A stretch of 64,000 nt of DNA, taken from positions 185,726 through 249,725 of the forward strand of contig NZ_JANQLX010000002.1 of assembly GCF_028280385.1 (NCBI RefSeq). Reading direction: 5' to 3'. This document shows, in pieces, positions 18,253 to 27,863 of this stretch. Made by a program: the position numbers and the translations under genes. Origin of the DNA: Allomuricauda sp. Its GTDB lineage: Bacteria > Bacteroidota > Bacteroidia > Flavobacteriales > Flavobacteriaceae. The stretch's first letter is position 1. Every line of letters begins with the position of its first letter. Below the pieces are notes generated by a model. The model was not told the origin of the DNA and made no database searches. It was given only the letters and a program-made list of their open reading frames with translations.

Positions 18253-18410
18253 TATAATTGAAGGTTACGCTCATACAAATTAATGAGTATGTTCACATAA
18301 TCCTGAGAGTCAATTAAAATAGTTTGCGCTATATGTCCTGGACTAATGTTCGGCAAAGAGCTGTGGTTTATCCTTTATTTGAACTGCTGCTTATCCTTTG
18401 GTTTAATCAT
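18252..18410 (-). pseudogene. Interrupted small frame coupled on both sides
   Basis: A 53-codon frame whose ATG (18408-18410) overlaps the TGA of the YwqK-like gene (ATGA) and whose terminal TAA overlaps the ATG of the MbcA-domain gene (TAATG). It is broken by a TAA at codon 12. The part after the stop reads HSSLPNISPGHIAQTILIDS and QDYVNILINLYERN, which is protein-like, and could start at a TTG at codon 19. The junctions at both ends argue that an intact gene once lay here, or that the TTG is used. Not recognised. Confidence 0.35.
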
Positions 18411-19318
18411 TTAATTTTCTGAATGATGGAATCATTATGGAACACAATATGCTCAATTAAGTTATCCGAATCATCCCATTTCTTTGAATCTCCATTTTTA
18501 ACTCCATGTGTATAATTCGTCAAACCTATCAAAGTCCCATCTTCATTCCAGTTCAAATATTCCCCATGTAGTTTACCAGAGGCATCAAAATTCATCTCAT
18601 ACCTTCTCAAACCATTAAAATAGTAATAAGTGTGCTTTCCGACACCAACCCCTTCCTGATTAAAATCTCCCCTGCTTTCAACCGTACGCCCATCAGGATA
18701 ATAAAAAGTAGCTCGATTATCTCCAAAAATTGAACTCCATATTGCATACAGAATTCCCAGACCAATTATTGGCAAGACAATGAAGCTCCACTTGGATTTC
18801 TTGCCAGGCCTTGGGTGGCTAGGCTTTGGTTGACCTAAAACATCTGTGTCTTCTATGGATGTCATAATCGTTTCGTCAAACTTTATAATGTTACCTGTTC
18901 TTACAAATTTGAAATCCTCTGCGATACATTCAAATGTATTGTCTCTAAAAAAGAAAACATAATGTTTGAAAACACCATTTTCGGAATTGGGTTCCTCAGA
19001 GACTACCTTCTCATCCAATGGAAAATCTTTTGTCCAATATGAGTTCTTTAAGTGATAAAACCCATAATTATCAATTCCCTCATCATAGTATCTAAAGTCA
19101 CTAAAATTATCCGAGCCTGGTCCACCTAGCCTATACTTTAGAACATCATAAAAATGTAATTCTGCCTGCTCATCGTCTTCCACATTATCCCAAAGAAATG
19201 GATTCAGTAAAAACTTCAAAATCAAGGTAGAATCGTTAATTGAAATATCAGGACTTGGAGCATTAGGTTCAGCATCAAAGTCAAAGTTCAATTTAACATA
19301 TGTAGGTTTTTTGATCAT
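18407..19318 (-). CDS. Membrane protein with YwqK/MORN-like repeats
   Basis: A 303-residue protein: a cytoplasmic N-terminal domain (to about 170), one membrane helix (WSFIVLPIIGLGILYAIWSS, about 177-196) and a C-terminal region of repeats like YYPDGRTVESRGDF, YYFNGLRRYEMNF, NWNEDGTLIGLTNY and the following GDSKKW unit. These are the YwqK/MORN-type repeats, annotated as antitoxin-like in some toxin systems. The actual role here is unknown. Its stop overlaps the start of the next frame. Part of the minus-strand accessory run. Confidence 0.6.
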   Translation of the reverse strand: MIKKPTYVKLNFDFDAEPNAPSPDISINDSTLILKFLLNPFLWDNVEDDEQAELHFYDVLKYRLGGPGSDNFSDFRYYDEGIDNYGFYHLKNSYWTKDFPLDEKVVSEEPNSENGVFKHYVFFFRDNTFECIAEDFKFVRTGNIIKFDETIMTSIEDTDVLGQPKPSHPRPGKKSKWSFIVLPIIGLGILYAIWSSIFGDNRATFYYPDGRTVESRGDFNQEGVGVGKHTYYYFNGLRRYEMNFDASGKLHGEYLNWNEDGTLIGLTNYTHGVKNGDSKKWDDSDNLIEHIVFHNDSIIQKIK

Positions 19319-19377
19319 CTTTTTTTGAACTTTGAATTAACTCAATTCTTGATTATGTGTTGGCGAGTTTCAGACAA

Positions 19378-20205
19378 TTAGTTATTATCTTTTTTTATCA
19401 TACCCAACTTTGAAATTGTATATGAATTTTCTTCAAAAATGGATTTCATTTTTAACCAGACTTTATCAACAATATTGAAATGACGCGTATTATTCATGTT
19501 TTTTAATTCCAGGAAACCGTACATTGTGAGTCCTCTTATTTGGGCTATTTCTTTACTCAGATAATTAATAACATTCGCATTTTCTAATTCAAAATACTTC
19601 TTTATTCTCTTACTTGGCCCTTGTTTATGCAACTCTTCTTTAAAGGATGAGATATATTCGTTTAGAGCAACTTCATTGCCATTTTCAAGTCTAACTATCA
19701 TTTGATTCGGCTCTATTTTGGACAATTCTGTATTTATATCAACATAATCAAATTCAATATTTAAGATTTTTGGCCTTTTACGTTTTATTTTAAGATTTAG
19801 GACTATTTCAGCTATCGGGAAATCGGTTTCTTTTGCTTCCGTTGCATCTAATTCTCTTAGTTCAACAAGGCCTATGTTTTTCTGTTTAGCGAAGGATTTT
19901 CCATCTTCCGTAAATCCTCTTTTTGAAACTATTACTCCCTTATCTATGTCAGTATCATCGATAATTGAAGCAACTTTCATTACAACATCTTTATTTAGCT
20001 TTTTCTCCCAGTATTTACATTCGATTGCTGTCTGATAATCATGAATTCCGTCACTATGAGTCGTCAAAACATCTATTTGATGTGTAGCACCTGATTTACC
20101 TGGCACTTTGCATTTGCTACCATATCCTACTATTTCAAGCCCCCTTTCTCTACCTAAAGCCTCATAGATGTATTTGGTAATTGCTTCATATTCTTCCCAA
20201 TCCAT
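19378..20205 (-). CDS. Mrr-type restriction endonuclease-like protein
   Basis: A 275-residue protein with an N-terminal PD-(D/E)XK nuclease of the Mrr_cat/restriction-endonuclease type: WEEYEAITKYIYEALG, then THQIDVLTTH with the Asp, AIECKYWEKKLN as the E-x-K, and DKGVIVSKRGFTEDGKSFA. These are the catalytic D, E and K in order. The C-terminal half (from about 140) is not recognised and could choose the target. It probably cuts modified or foreign DNA. It lies in the defence run; 198 bases separate it from the gene upstream. Confidence 0.75.
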   Translation of the reverse strand: MDWEEYEAITKYIYEALGRERGLEIVGYGSKCKVPGKSGATHQIDVLTTHSDGIHDYQTAIECKYWEKKLNKDVVMKVASIIDDTDIDKGVIVSKRGFTEDGKSFAKQKNIGLVELRELDATEAKETDFPIAEIVLNLKIKRKRPKILNIEFDYVDINTELSKIEPNQMIVRLENGNEVALNEYISSFKEELHKQGPSKRIKKYFELENANVINYLSKEIAQIRGLTMYGFLELKNMNNTRHFNIVDKVWLKMKSIFEENSYTISKLGMIKKDNN

Positions 20206-20403
20206 AGTTTGTAATTATTTATCGATTAGAATTACCGACGGTCTCAGCTATGATTTGTGGTGGCCGTTGGAAATTGTCACATCCCCGAAGCTTCAGGGTA
20301 GTGGTTTGATTTCCCACCGTGGTAAATCCAGCCGTTAATGGTTTCTAAGTTTCAAGTTAACGAAAATCAGCTATAAATTATAGCCATTGTTAGGGCTAGT
20401 ATT
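20206..20403. other. Structured intergenic spacer
   Basis: No gene. A perfect inverted repeat GCTATAA-A-TTATAGC (20370-20384) lies near the right edge, and an imperfect copy, AGCTATGATTTGTGG, lies at 20247-20261 in opposite sense, so the whole ~140 bases could fold back. GGTAGTGGTTTGATTT and CCCACCGTGG add secondary structure. I looked for integron attC core sites and did not find a proper pair. Confidence 0.3.
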
Positions 20404-21375
20404 TTAAAATACGTTGTCCATAGTTTTAGCTTTCAAAATCCTATTTTTAGAAGAATATCTAGGGCTTTGGGGGGCTTTACCCTTGCTTTTCCCAAGTGGT
20501 ACTTTTTTAATTTCTTCAGCTGGTTCGGTAAAATAAAGTATGTATTTATTTGTGTCTTTCCATTGTTCAATTGACTTTACATTGGCAATATGTGTGATTG
20601 CTGATATTGGAGAGACTTGATAAGCGGCAATGTATTTTATTTTGGGAATCATAGACGAGTTCAGACGTATTGCGTACCAAGAATTTCCATCTATGAAAAC
20701 ATCTTTGAATCCGTCTTCTCTGGCAGGAACAACGATTGTGTCTATTTCTGATATGTCTATTTTTTCTGTGTCCTCAGTAATTTCGTTTAGGAATGGTTGG
20801 AATTCGTATAGTAAATCGCCATTTCGGTTTTTAAATCTTCTTAGCGTAACTACTTCTACAGGAAATTTGAACCTGCTAATGAGCACTGTTTCCAATTCTT
20901 CTCCAAGCTCATCAATAATTAACAAAGCGTTGAAAGAGTCTTTCTTATGGATTATTGATTCTAAGAGATAATCAACATTCTCAAATCCATTTTTTTTTGC
21001 ATAATCCTCACATTTTTTCCATTCAAACTTTCTCTTTTGTAACATTTCTTTGATTACGTTTTTCACTTTGACTTTACTTGTCTCGAAAGAAAGTGAAAAT
21101 TCGAGTATTTGAACTGCAATATGCTTTAAATGTTGATGGCTTGACAAGTCATTTTCAACAACGAAAATCTTAGGCTCTTGGCTATTTGTCAAGTCAATGA
21201 GATATCCATCAGGCAGATTATTTGTCCCTCCCTTTTTTCCAATTTTCTTTTTATCGTCTAGATAAATTCTAGTTGTACCAAAAAGAGCGGCTTTTACTTC
21301 ATTTACGGCATCTTCTAATTCGGATTCCTTATCGTAAGGTATTTCTATATATTTATTTTCTTTATTCCAGAGCAT
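20404..21375 (-). CDS. Hypothetical protein with nuclease-like N-terminal motif
   Basis: A 323-residue protein. Residues about 15-110 (ALFGTTRIYLDDKKKIG, then LPDGYLIDLTN, KIFVVENDLSSHQHLKHIAVQ) follow the D...E-x-N arrangement of some PD-(D/E)XK-related proteins (NucS/DUF91-like). The middle has an LLIIDELGEE strand and the C-terminus is basic. No firm family is known to me. Position in a run of nuclease-like genes suggests defence. Confidence 0.5.
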   Translation of the reverse strand: MLWNKENKYIEIPYDKESELEDAVNEVKAALFGTTRIYLDDKKKIGKKGGTNNLPDGYLIDLTNSQEPKIFVVENDLSSHQHLKHIAVQILEFSLSFETSKVKVKNVIKEMLQKRKFEWKKCEDYAKKNGFENVDYLLESIIHKKDSFNALLIIDELGEELETVLISRFKFPVEVVTLRRFKNRNGDLLYEFQPFLNEITEDTEKIDISEIDTIVVPAREDGFKDVFIDGNSWYAIRLNSSMIPKIKYIAAYQVSPISAITHIANVKSIEQWKDTNKYILYFTEPAEEIKKVPLGKSKGKAPQSPRYSSKNRILKAKTMDNVF

Positions 21376-21478
21376 TTGATTTCGTTATTCAATTTTGGCC
21401 AAAAGGTTTCCTGTGTGCGGTGCGACGGCGTTTAACCGATATGAACTACGTACACATTGTAAGAAGTTTTTTTCTTTT

Positions 21479-22264
21479 TTATTCATCTAAACATATTGTT
21501 CTATCCCTATTCCTTTCTTTAGTCCCTGGAATAGGAAATGAAATCCAATATCTATCAACCAAATCTTTGTTTGATGTAATGTGAATCAAATTTGAGATGA
21601 AATAAGCATGAGATAAATTATTTATATTGTATACGTTGTAAAAATGACTTCCACAATTTACAGGGGGGTCTAATCCTTCATTATTTATCCAATGCCTTAT
21701 GAATATTGAACTATTTAAAGAAATATGATTTACCATTCCATTTGAAAGTCTTAATGATGTGTCAATAGTATCAGAGTTTAAATTCCCATCAAATTCATAT
21801 CCAAATACTCCTTTAAATATTCGATTATTTTCGTTCTCTCTGATATTGAGGAACTGGTCAAATGTGTTAAACTTTTCTATTATTCGATACAAACTACTGC
21901 TATTTGTTCGCCCTGTATAAATCTTGGATTTAACCTCTATTATTCCTTTTACACTTTCTTCAATAACAATTACAAAGTTACCTTCAGAGAAAATTACAGG
22001 ATAGGAATTATCGTAAATTAAAATGTCAATCTGTTTTGATACTGCAAAATCCTGATTACCATTATTGTTTCCTTTCTTCAAAATATAGCCATTTCCAACT
22101 GATAAGTTTTTTGGAAGATATTGACTAATAACATTTCTTAAGATTGCTTCTTTGTAAGAACCTTCATCTCCCCAATTAGCACTGCCAATTAAATTTCTTA
22201 CTCGATTCTTAACTACTTGTAATTCTCGATTTATTGATTTTTGAAACTTCAAAGGGTTAATCAT
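21479..22264 (-). CDS. DUF6602 domain protein, putative nuclease
   Basis: A 261-residue protein with the pattern of DUF6602: GDEGSYKEAILRNVISQYLP near residue 35, NLSVGNGYILKK, QIDILIYDNSYP and VKGIIEVKSK. The Asp of QIDILI and the Glu-x-Lys of IEVKSK give a plausible PD-(D/E)XK catalytic set. Members often occur in defence islands and near restriction systems. The exact role is unknown. It is followed by 178 bases of non-coding DNA toward the res gene. Confidence 0.65.
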   Translation of the reverse strand: MINPLKFQKSINRELQVVKNRVRNLIGSANWGDEGSYKEAILRNVISQYLPKNLSVGNGYILKKGNNNGNQDFAVSKQIDILIYDNSYPVIFSEGNFVIVIEESVKGIIEVKSKIYTGRTNSSSLYRIIEKFNTFDQFLNIRENENNRIFKGVFGYEFDGNLNSDTIDTSLRLSNGMVNHISLNSSIFIRHWINNEGLDPPVNCGSHFYNVYNINNLSHAYFISNLIHITSNKDLVDRYWISFPIPGTKERNRDRTICLDE

Positions 22265-22443
22265 GATTTTGGACTATTTTCTCCTGGTGAGACACTTTTT
22301 CTTTAAATCCTTTTTTTGAACTTTCCCTAAAGTTACGGTTTCTGATTCTTCATACTTGGAAAACTCGTTGCCCTTTATTAGTGGTAGCTTGCATACAAAT
22401 CAAATTTGTTGAAATTGGGCATTGGAGTATTCATAAGGCAGGA

Positions 22444-25020
22444 TTATTTTTCAGCTAGCTCCTTATCAAGATTACTAATAAATTTTCCTTCAAGCAGCTT
22501 TCCGTTTTTTAGATATTGAAAAAATTCATCATAATTCTCTGGACTTAAAAAATGAAAATTGTATTGCTGTTTGATTTTGTGATAGTCCAGTTGATTATTT
22601 AGTTCTTTAAAATGCTGGTTGGCCCATTTGAATTTAGCTTTATTTATATCTGAATAATCCTTATCATCCTTTATCTCTACGACTATAATGTAGTCTATTC
22701 CATCTTTTGAAACCTTTATGAAGAAGTCTGGATTAAATTTGGATTGCTTAGTGTGATTTCCCGATTTTGATGTTAAAGAGTACTCAATTGAATAAAAACT
22801 CTGATTAGTTGATTTTAACCAACATTCTATAGATGATGCATTTTCATTTCTAACCAATTTCTCAACGAACTTTCTTTCTGGCTCCTTTGTAGTAAATAGA
22901 ATATCGATGGGAGTTTTAAAATTGAAGCTATTAACTTCCTTAATGGCAACCCTTGGTAGATATTCATCTCCAATAACTTCCTGAAGGATATTCAAGACAT
23001 CTTCATCCAAAATTTCCGTATCATAATTATTTGAATAAAAAACAGTAGAACCAGTCCTCAAATTACCAACCGAAAGACTTTCTCTTTCTCTTTTACTGGT
23101 GTTAATTAAATATGGTTTTTCAGCTAGGCGGACTAATACTATTGATTTGTTCTTTTTTCTTAATAACGTATTAAATGCCGAGAAGATGTTTCGTTTATTT
23201 TTTTCATCAATTTCATCACCTTCAATGCCTGCATTTTCCATTGAACGACGAATTAATGCTTCAATCTCATTTTTAGGGGGAAGATTATTTTTGGTGTATT
23301 CGCCTTCTGAGAGTTTTAACGTTACTCCTTCCCATTCACGAGTTTTAAATTCGTGATATATCTTATTGACAATTTCTTTGATTGGCGTCATACGATATTT
23401 TATATCATATTCAACACTTAATATGTCACCAGCGATATTACTGTAATGTGTTTCCTGCTTTACCTCTGAAACAGCAGATTCTAATGTAATATGCCCTTTA
23501 TAGTTGAACTCTTTTTTTGGATTAGTATTTTCAACTCCTTTTTCAGTTTTTTTATAATCTATGTTGTACAAGTCAAAATGATGTTTACTTCTATCAACAT
23601 CATTGAGAGCTGTACTGTATAATCGCATTTCAATCTCCAAAACTTCATCAACAAGACCTTTGATTTTACCACCCCAAGAAGAGTGATTGAATACGATGAC
23701 TTTTGAACCAATTTGATAATTTGGAGGTACTCTCAGTCCTCTTCCTAATACTTGAGCAATCAATAGTTTAGAATTAAATGCTCGTTCTTCCATAGGAACA
23801 ATCTGAAACACATTTTTAACATCCCAACCTTCAGTAAGCATTGAAACCGAGATAATCCACTCTATCGTTTCGCTGGTAGAATCTACATTTTCCAAGCGAA
23901 TTAAATTGGCTTGATGGTTTTTATCTGAAGTAACTGTCATTACCTTAAGTTGCCTAAGCTTTTCTTCCGATAGTTTTTCTTCTTCCGCTAAAAATTCAAT
24001 TAACCTCGTTTCAAGCCTTTTCGCATTTTGAATATTATTGGTAATTAGTATGGTTAAAGGTCGAATGTCTTGATATAAGGTTTTATTTTTTTGATGATTT
24101 TGATATACTTTTTGAAATCGTTGGTCTTCGTTAGCGCTATCATCTTCCTGAACATAATCAATGGATTTTACAAACCTGTTATCAATGGATTCACTTAACG
24201 AGTACCTGTAAATGACATCATTAAAGTAGTCATTATCAATATATGCGGTACCGGTGAAACCAAGAATATATTTAAAGGCATATGCATCATCAAGCAAAAA
24301 TCTTTTCCAGATTTTGATAGCTTTCGCATTAGATGAAACGCCAATTATTTTATTGTAAATATGATGTGATTCATCGTTCAAAACTAATGTTTTGGCACCT
24401 TGTTGAAAACCAAAACTATCTTCTATCGAAGAACCTGTTCTTTCGTATACGGCGTGCACATTTTCAACACAAATGTCCCCTGTTTTGACAGTTATATTTC
24501 CATCGACTATTCTTGAGTTTTTATGCTTTGCATTAGTAGGTATTGCTTCTTTTATAGTAGTGTTAGCAATCAGTTCTATGAACTTTTTGGTAAGCCCTTT
24601 TTCAATGGTAGTTGAAGGGCATAGAACCAAAACTTTATCGGCCAAACCTAAACCAAGCATTATTTGAGCAATACCAAACATTACATAGCTTTTGCCCGTA
24701 CCCGTTGCCAAATCAATAGTACCTGATAATTTTTGGGGGAGTTGTATTTTCTTTAAATATTCCTCAATTTCAGGATAACGTTTGCGAATTTCAGGATTCT
24801 TATAGTGATTTTCTTTTACTAGGCTTTCAATGTTTTGGTAAGAAGATGATGCTAAGTATATTATTGAATTTTTTATTGCCTCTTTTTGATATTCCCTATT
24901 TCCACATAGAGCATCTAGAAACCTATCCCAATATTCTAAAGGAAGTTTTGTAGGGTCAAAGTTTGGATTAACCTTAAGTACTAAATCTTTAGTTTCATAT
25001 GTTTTCTTTTCTTGAATCAT
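22444..25020 (-). CDS. res: Type III restriction enzyme, Res subunit
   Basis: An 858-residue SF2 helicase-nuclease. Walker A is TGTGKS at 106-111, motif II is DESH at 215-218 (LNDESHH), later motifs include ILGFTGTAYID and QVLGRGLRVPP (motif VI). The C-terminus (about 770-800) has a PD-(D/E)XK nuclease: FNPDFFIKV followed by VVEIKDDKD. In type III systems Res needs Mod to translocate and cut unmethylated sites. It starts 12 bases after the mod stop on the same strand. Length is slightly under the usual 900-1000 but all motifs are present, so it is likely functional. Confidence 0.93.
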   Translation of the reverse strand: MIQEKKTYETKDLVLKVNPNFDPTKLPLEYWDRFLDALCGNREYQKEAIKNSIIYLASSSYQNIESLVKENHYKNPEIRKRYPEIEEYLKKIQLPQKLSGTIDLATGTGKSYVMFGIAQIMLGLGLADKVLVLCPSTTIEKGLTKKFIELIANTTIKEAIPTNAKHKNSRIVDGNITVKTGDICVENVHAVYERTGSSIEDSFGFQQGAKTLVLNDESHHIYNKIIGVSSNAKAIKIWKRFLLDDAYAFKYILGFTGTAYIDNDYFNDVIYRYSLSESIDNRFVKSIDYVQEDDSANEDQRFQKVYQNHQKNKTLYQDIRPLTILITNNIQNAKRLETRLIEFLAEEEKLSEEKLRQLKVMTVTSDKNHQANLIRLENVDSTSETIEWIISVSMLTEGWDVKNVFQIVPMEERAFNSKLLIAQVLGRGLRVPPNYQIGSKVIVFNHSSWGGKIKGLVDEVLEIEMRLYSTALNDVDRSKHHFDLYNIDYKKTEKGVENTNPKKEFNYKGHITLESAVSEVKQETHYSNIAGDILSVEYDIKYRMTPIKEIVNKIYHEFKTREWEGVTLKLSEGEYTKNNLPPKNEIEALIRRSMENAGIEGDEIDEKNKRNIFSAFNTLLRKKNKSIVLVRLAEKPYLINTSKRERESLSVGNLRTGSTVFYSNNYDTEILDEDVLNILQEVIGDEYLPRVAIKEVNSFNFKTPIDILFTTKEPERKFVEKLVRNENASSIECWLKSTNQSFYSIEYSLTSKSGNHTKQSKFNPDFFIKVSKDGIDYIIVVEIKDDKDYSDINKAKFKWANQHFKELNNQLDYHKIKQQYNFHFLSPENYDEFFQYLKNGKLLEGKFISNLDKELAEK

Positions 25021-25032
25021 ACAATCCTTATA

Positions 25033-27042
25033 TTACTTTAAAAACTCCCTAAATTCATTACCATAGATGTCTACATAGACAACACAAATTTTATCACCAA
25101 AGTCTGTTAGGGTTATTTCTATTTTATCTGAATCTTTAACAAGATCTTCTGCAAAAAACACATCTGACATTAGAAATTCTTTCTCGTTATAAGACTTGTC
25201 AACAACTATCATAGCAAGAGCCTTAAACCCTTCTATATCTTCCAGTGTTTCCTCATCTGGATAATAAGCTTCAAAGGAATTGATAGTTAAAATCCCCTCT
25301 TTAAATGTCGAATCAACCTCGGGTTGACGAATAAAATGGAATCCAACGGCATCTTCAAGGCTATTGATATTACTCGAGCTGGTGGGCTGACGAAACTTTT
25401 TAAACTTTTTTTTATGAAGTTCTTGTATTATTTGATAAGGAACTTTTAAGAAATAATACCTCACTTTACCAATTTCGTAGTAATCGTCAATAAAATCAAC
25501 AGAATTTGCAGGAGCGATGATATAGACTCTGTCACCTACCTTGTTCCCTACATTTCTGTGTAATTGCTCCAAATAATCTTCGTCTACAGCAGCATCTTTG
25601 AAATCCCAAAATTTCCAAATGAGCACATCATAACCATCTTTACGTTCTCCTTGAAACTCAACACCTCCAATAGTTAACTTTTTAGGACTTACTTCAAAAA
25701 GATTAAGAACAAAATTGGTATACTCTTCCTGCTTTAATTTGAATAATTTTTCAATATCGTAAAACCCAGTATTAACTGTCATAAATCCCTTCGCTAACTT
25801 AGAATAGTCTTTTAGAGGGTTTTCAAGAGATTTTGAATTCTGTATAGTTAAAAGCCTCTTTTGAATAGTGAAGAAAGCAAACTTACCAATGTCACAAGTA
25901 ATCCATTTTCGATTTAACTTCTCAGAAACTGAGGAAACTGTTCCACTACCTCCAAAAAAGTCTAAGACCAAGTCTTCTTCATTCGTACATAACCTAATTA
26001 TTCTTTCTATTAACTCTTCAGGTTTTTGTGTTGGATAATTTACTCTCTCTTTTGATTGAGAGTTTATAGGATTAATACTGTCCCATAATGATTGAAGTGG
26101 TATTCCACTTAGTTCATCAAGATATTTTTTGACTCTTATTCCTCCTTTACTGGTAAAATATAATCGATTCTCCTGATCTAGACGTTTCATTGTATTTGGA
26201 GGGCATCTCCAGTAACCGTTAATACCTTTATATTCGTAATAATAACCAGAACCCTTAAGTCCTTTTGCCGTTAAAGGGCCATCCGTCCAAAGTCTACCGT
26301 CTTCATCTTTATTCCTAAATCTTTTGAGATGCTTCTCACTATAATACTCATATAATTGATGCCAGGTATAATTATCTGTTTTAGTGTAATAAAAAATGAA
26401 TTCACAATTTATACCGAGTTTGTTCGCATCACTGTGAGCACTTGTTCTTTTCCAAACTATTTCATTCCTAAAGTTTGATTCACCAAATATTTCATCTAGT
26501 ACGGCTTTTATATAATGAGATTTTTTTTGGTCTAAGTGAATAAAAATACTTCCGTCATCGGCAAGAATTTCTCTAGCCACTACAAGTCTTCTACGTAAAA
26601 ACTCCACAAATTCCGCATCCTTTGCTTTATCTGTATATGCTTTTTGCCCTTGATTACCGCTAAACTCTGATTCCGTTGCAAATGGTGGGTCAATGTAGAT
26701 AAGTTTAACCTTGCCCTTGACCTTGTTTTTTATAAGAGGATCTTCGTTCTTATGTATGGTTTTTAAAAATTGAAGGTTGTCGCCAAAAACCACCATATTA
26801 TGCCAGCCATCTTCATAACTTTCCCGCTCACCATTGTAATTTTTTTCGACCTGCAATGGTACGGCAGATACACCATCTTCATCTGCCAAAATATCTTCTT
26901 TACGCATTTTTCCTGCGTAAACTAATTCATACTCCTTTTGAATAGCAGGGAATAATTTGTACTTAAAATCTTCGGGCAGGTCCTCTCCTTTTTGGATTTT
27001 CTCAATTAAAAAATCTTTTTCTCTATCGGATAAATTAGTCAT
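25033..27042 (-). CDS. mod: Type III DNA methyltransferase, Mod subunit
   Basis: An N6-adenine methyltransferase that also gives the sequence specificity of the type III enzyme. The catalytic motif is DPPF (118-121, LIYIDPPFATESEFSG) and the SAM motif FFGGSG lies at 362-367, giving the beta-class order. The central region (about 190-330) would be the target recognition domain. I place the start at 27042, because the frame before it (from 27126) does not look like this family and the usual N-terminus begins near MTNLSDREKDFL. With the longer start it would be 697 residues. It is the first gene of a mod-res operon. Confidence 0.92.
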   Translation of the reverse strand: MTNLSDREKDFLIEKIQKGEDLPEDFKYKLFPAIQKEYELVYAGKMRKEDILADEDGVSAVPLQVEKNYNGERESYEDGWHNMVVFGDNLQFLKTIHKNEDPLIKNKVKGKVKLIYIDPPFATESEFSGNQGQKAYTDKAKDAEFVEFLRRRLVVAREILADDGSIFIHLDQKKSHYIKAVLDEIFGESNFRNEIVWKRTSAHSDANKLGINCEFIFYYTKTDNYTWHQLYEYYSEKHLKRFRNKDEDGRLWTDGPLTAKGLKGSGYYYEYKGINGYWRCPPNTMKRLDQENRLYFTSKGGIRVKKYLDELSGIPLQSLWDSINPINSQSKERVNYPTQKPEELIERIIRLCTNEEDLVLDFFGGSGTVSSVSEKLNRKWITCDIGKFAFFTIQKRLLTIQNSKSLENPLKDYSKLAKGFMTVNTGFYDIEKLFKLKQEEYTNFVLNLFEVSPKKLTIGGVEFQGERKDGYDVLIWKFWDFKDAAVDEDYLEQLHRNVGNKVGDRVYIIAPANSVDFIDDYYEIGKVRYYFLKVPYQIIQELHKKKFKKFRQPTSSSNINSLEDAVGFHFIRQPEVDSTFKEGILTINSFEAYYPDEETLEDIEGFKALAMIVVDKSYNEKEFLMSDVFFAEDLVKDSDKIEITLTDFGDKICVVYVDIYGNEFREFLK

Positions 27043-27213
27043 ATTATTCTGTGCAAAATCAAAAAATAAATTTATCAATCTCCATTCTTGCTTCAAAAAA
27101 AAATCTGAAATACTTATAACCGACATTTATGGCAACGTTAATGAGTCAACCGAATTCCTTGTCTGTGAATCTTAATATTTTCTACTTAGCTTGAATAGGT
27201 TTAAAATTTACAT

Positions 27214-27828
27214 TCAACTATCTTGTTTATAAGGACGAACTTCGCCGGAAAGCCCGCGAAATCTTAAGTACTTATAATAAGTGGCTCTAGAAATATCTAA
27301 ACGTTCACATATCTCTAAAACTGTTAGCTTTCCTTCCTTAAAATACTCTTCGCAAAGTACAGCTTTCTGTTGGTTTTTCTTACTTATTCCTTTTGGGGCA
27401 CCTAAAACTTTCCCACGGCGTCTTGCCGATTCCAAACCGGCTTTGGTGCGTTCGATTATTATGTCTCTTTCCAGTTGGGCCAAGGCAGCAAAAATGTTAA
27501 TTATAAATTGAGATTGAGAGGACTTTTTGGTAGTATCAATGAATGACTCAGTAATGCTTCTGAACTTGACCCCTTTCTCATCCAGTTCGGACATTAGTTT
27601 GGTAAAGTGAATAAGACTTCGCGCAAGCCGATCCAGTTTCCAAACAACTATAGTGTCACCTTCCCGAACATAGTTAAGCAACATAGCCAAGCTCTTACGT
27701 TCTTCTTTGGTACTCGATACCTTATCTGTATAGATATTCTTTTGGGAAATTCCTTCTTTTAAAAGTGCGTCTAATTGTAAATCGAGGCTTTGTTCAGCTG
27801 TACTTACCCTTGCGTATCCAAAAACCAT
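27214..27828 (-). CDS. Serine recombinase (resolvase/invertase family)
   Basis: A 204-residue small serine recombinase. The catalytic Ser is in YARVSTAEQ (residue 9), with the family segments VVWKLDRLARS and FAALAQLERDIIIERTKAGL, followed by an HTH_7-type domain (EICERLDISRATYYKYLR) that binds the site. These enzymes resolve cointegrates of replicative transposons or invert DNA. It lies at the end of the defence block. An inverted repeat just upstream of its start (27834-27863) is a likely target site and operator. Confidence 0.9.
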   Translation of the reverse strand: MVFGYARVSTAEQSLDLQLDALLKEGISQKNIYTDKVSSTKEERKSLAMLLNYVREGDTIVVWKLDRLARSLIHFTKLMSELDEKGVKFRSITESFIDTTKKSSQSQFIINIFAALAQLERDIIIERTKAGLESARRRGKVLGAPKGISKKNQQKAVLCEEYFKEGKLTVLEICERLDISRATYYKYLRFRGLSGEVRPYKQDS

Positions 27829-27833
27829 AATAA

Positions 27834-27863
27834 TAGTTTAATTATATGTCAAAAATTAAACTA
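27834..27863. promoter_or_regulatory. Candidate resolvase site/operator
   Basis: TAGTTTAAT (27834-27842) and ATTAAACTA (27855-27863) form a perfect 9-base inverted repeat around a 12-base centre, 6 bases before the recombinase start. The total of 30 bases fits the crossover subsite of a small serine recombinase, which often also autoregulates from it. Confidence 0.5.

Noticed and set aside
20206..20403. Integron attC site
   Set aside because: A GTTAGGG and a long inverted repeat are present, but no proper RYYYAAC/GTTRRRY pair and no integron integrase in the window.
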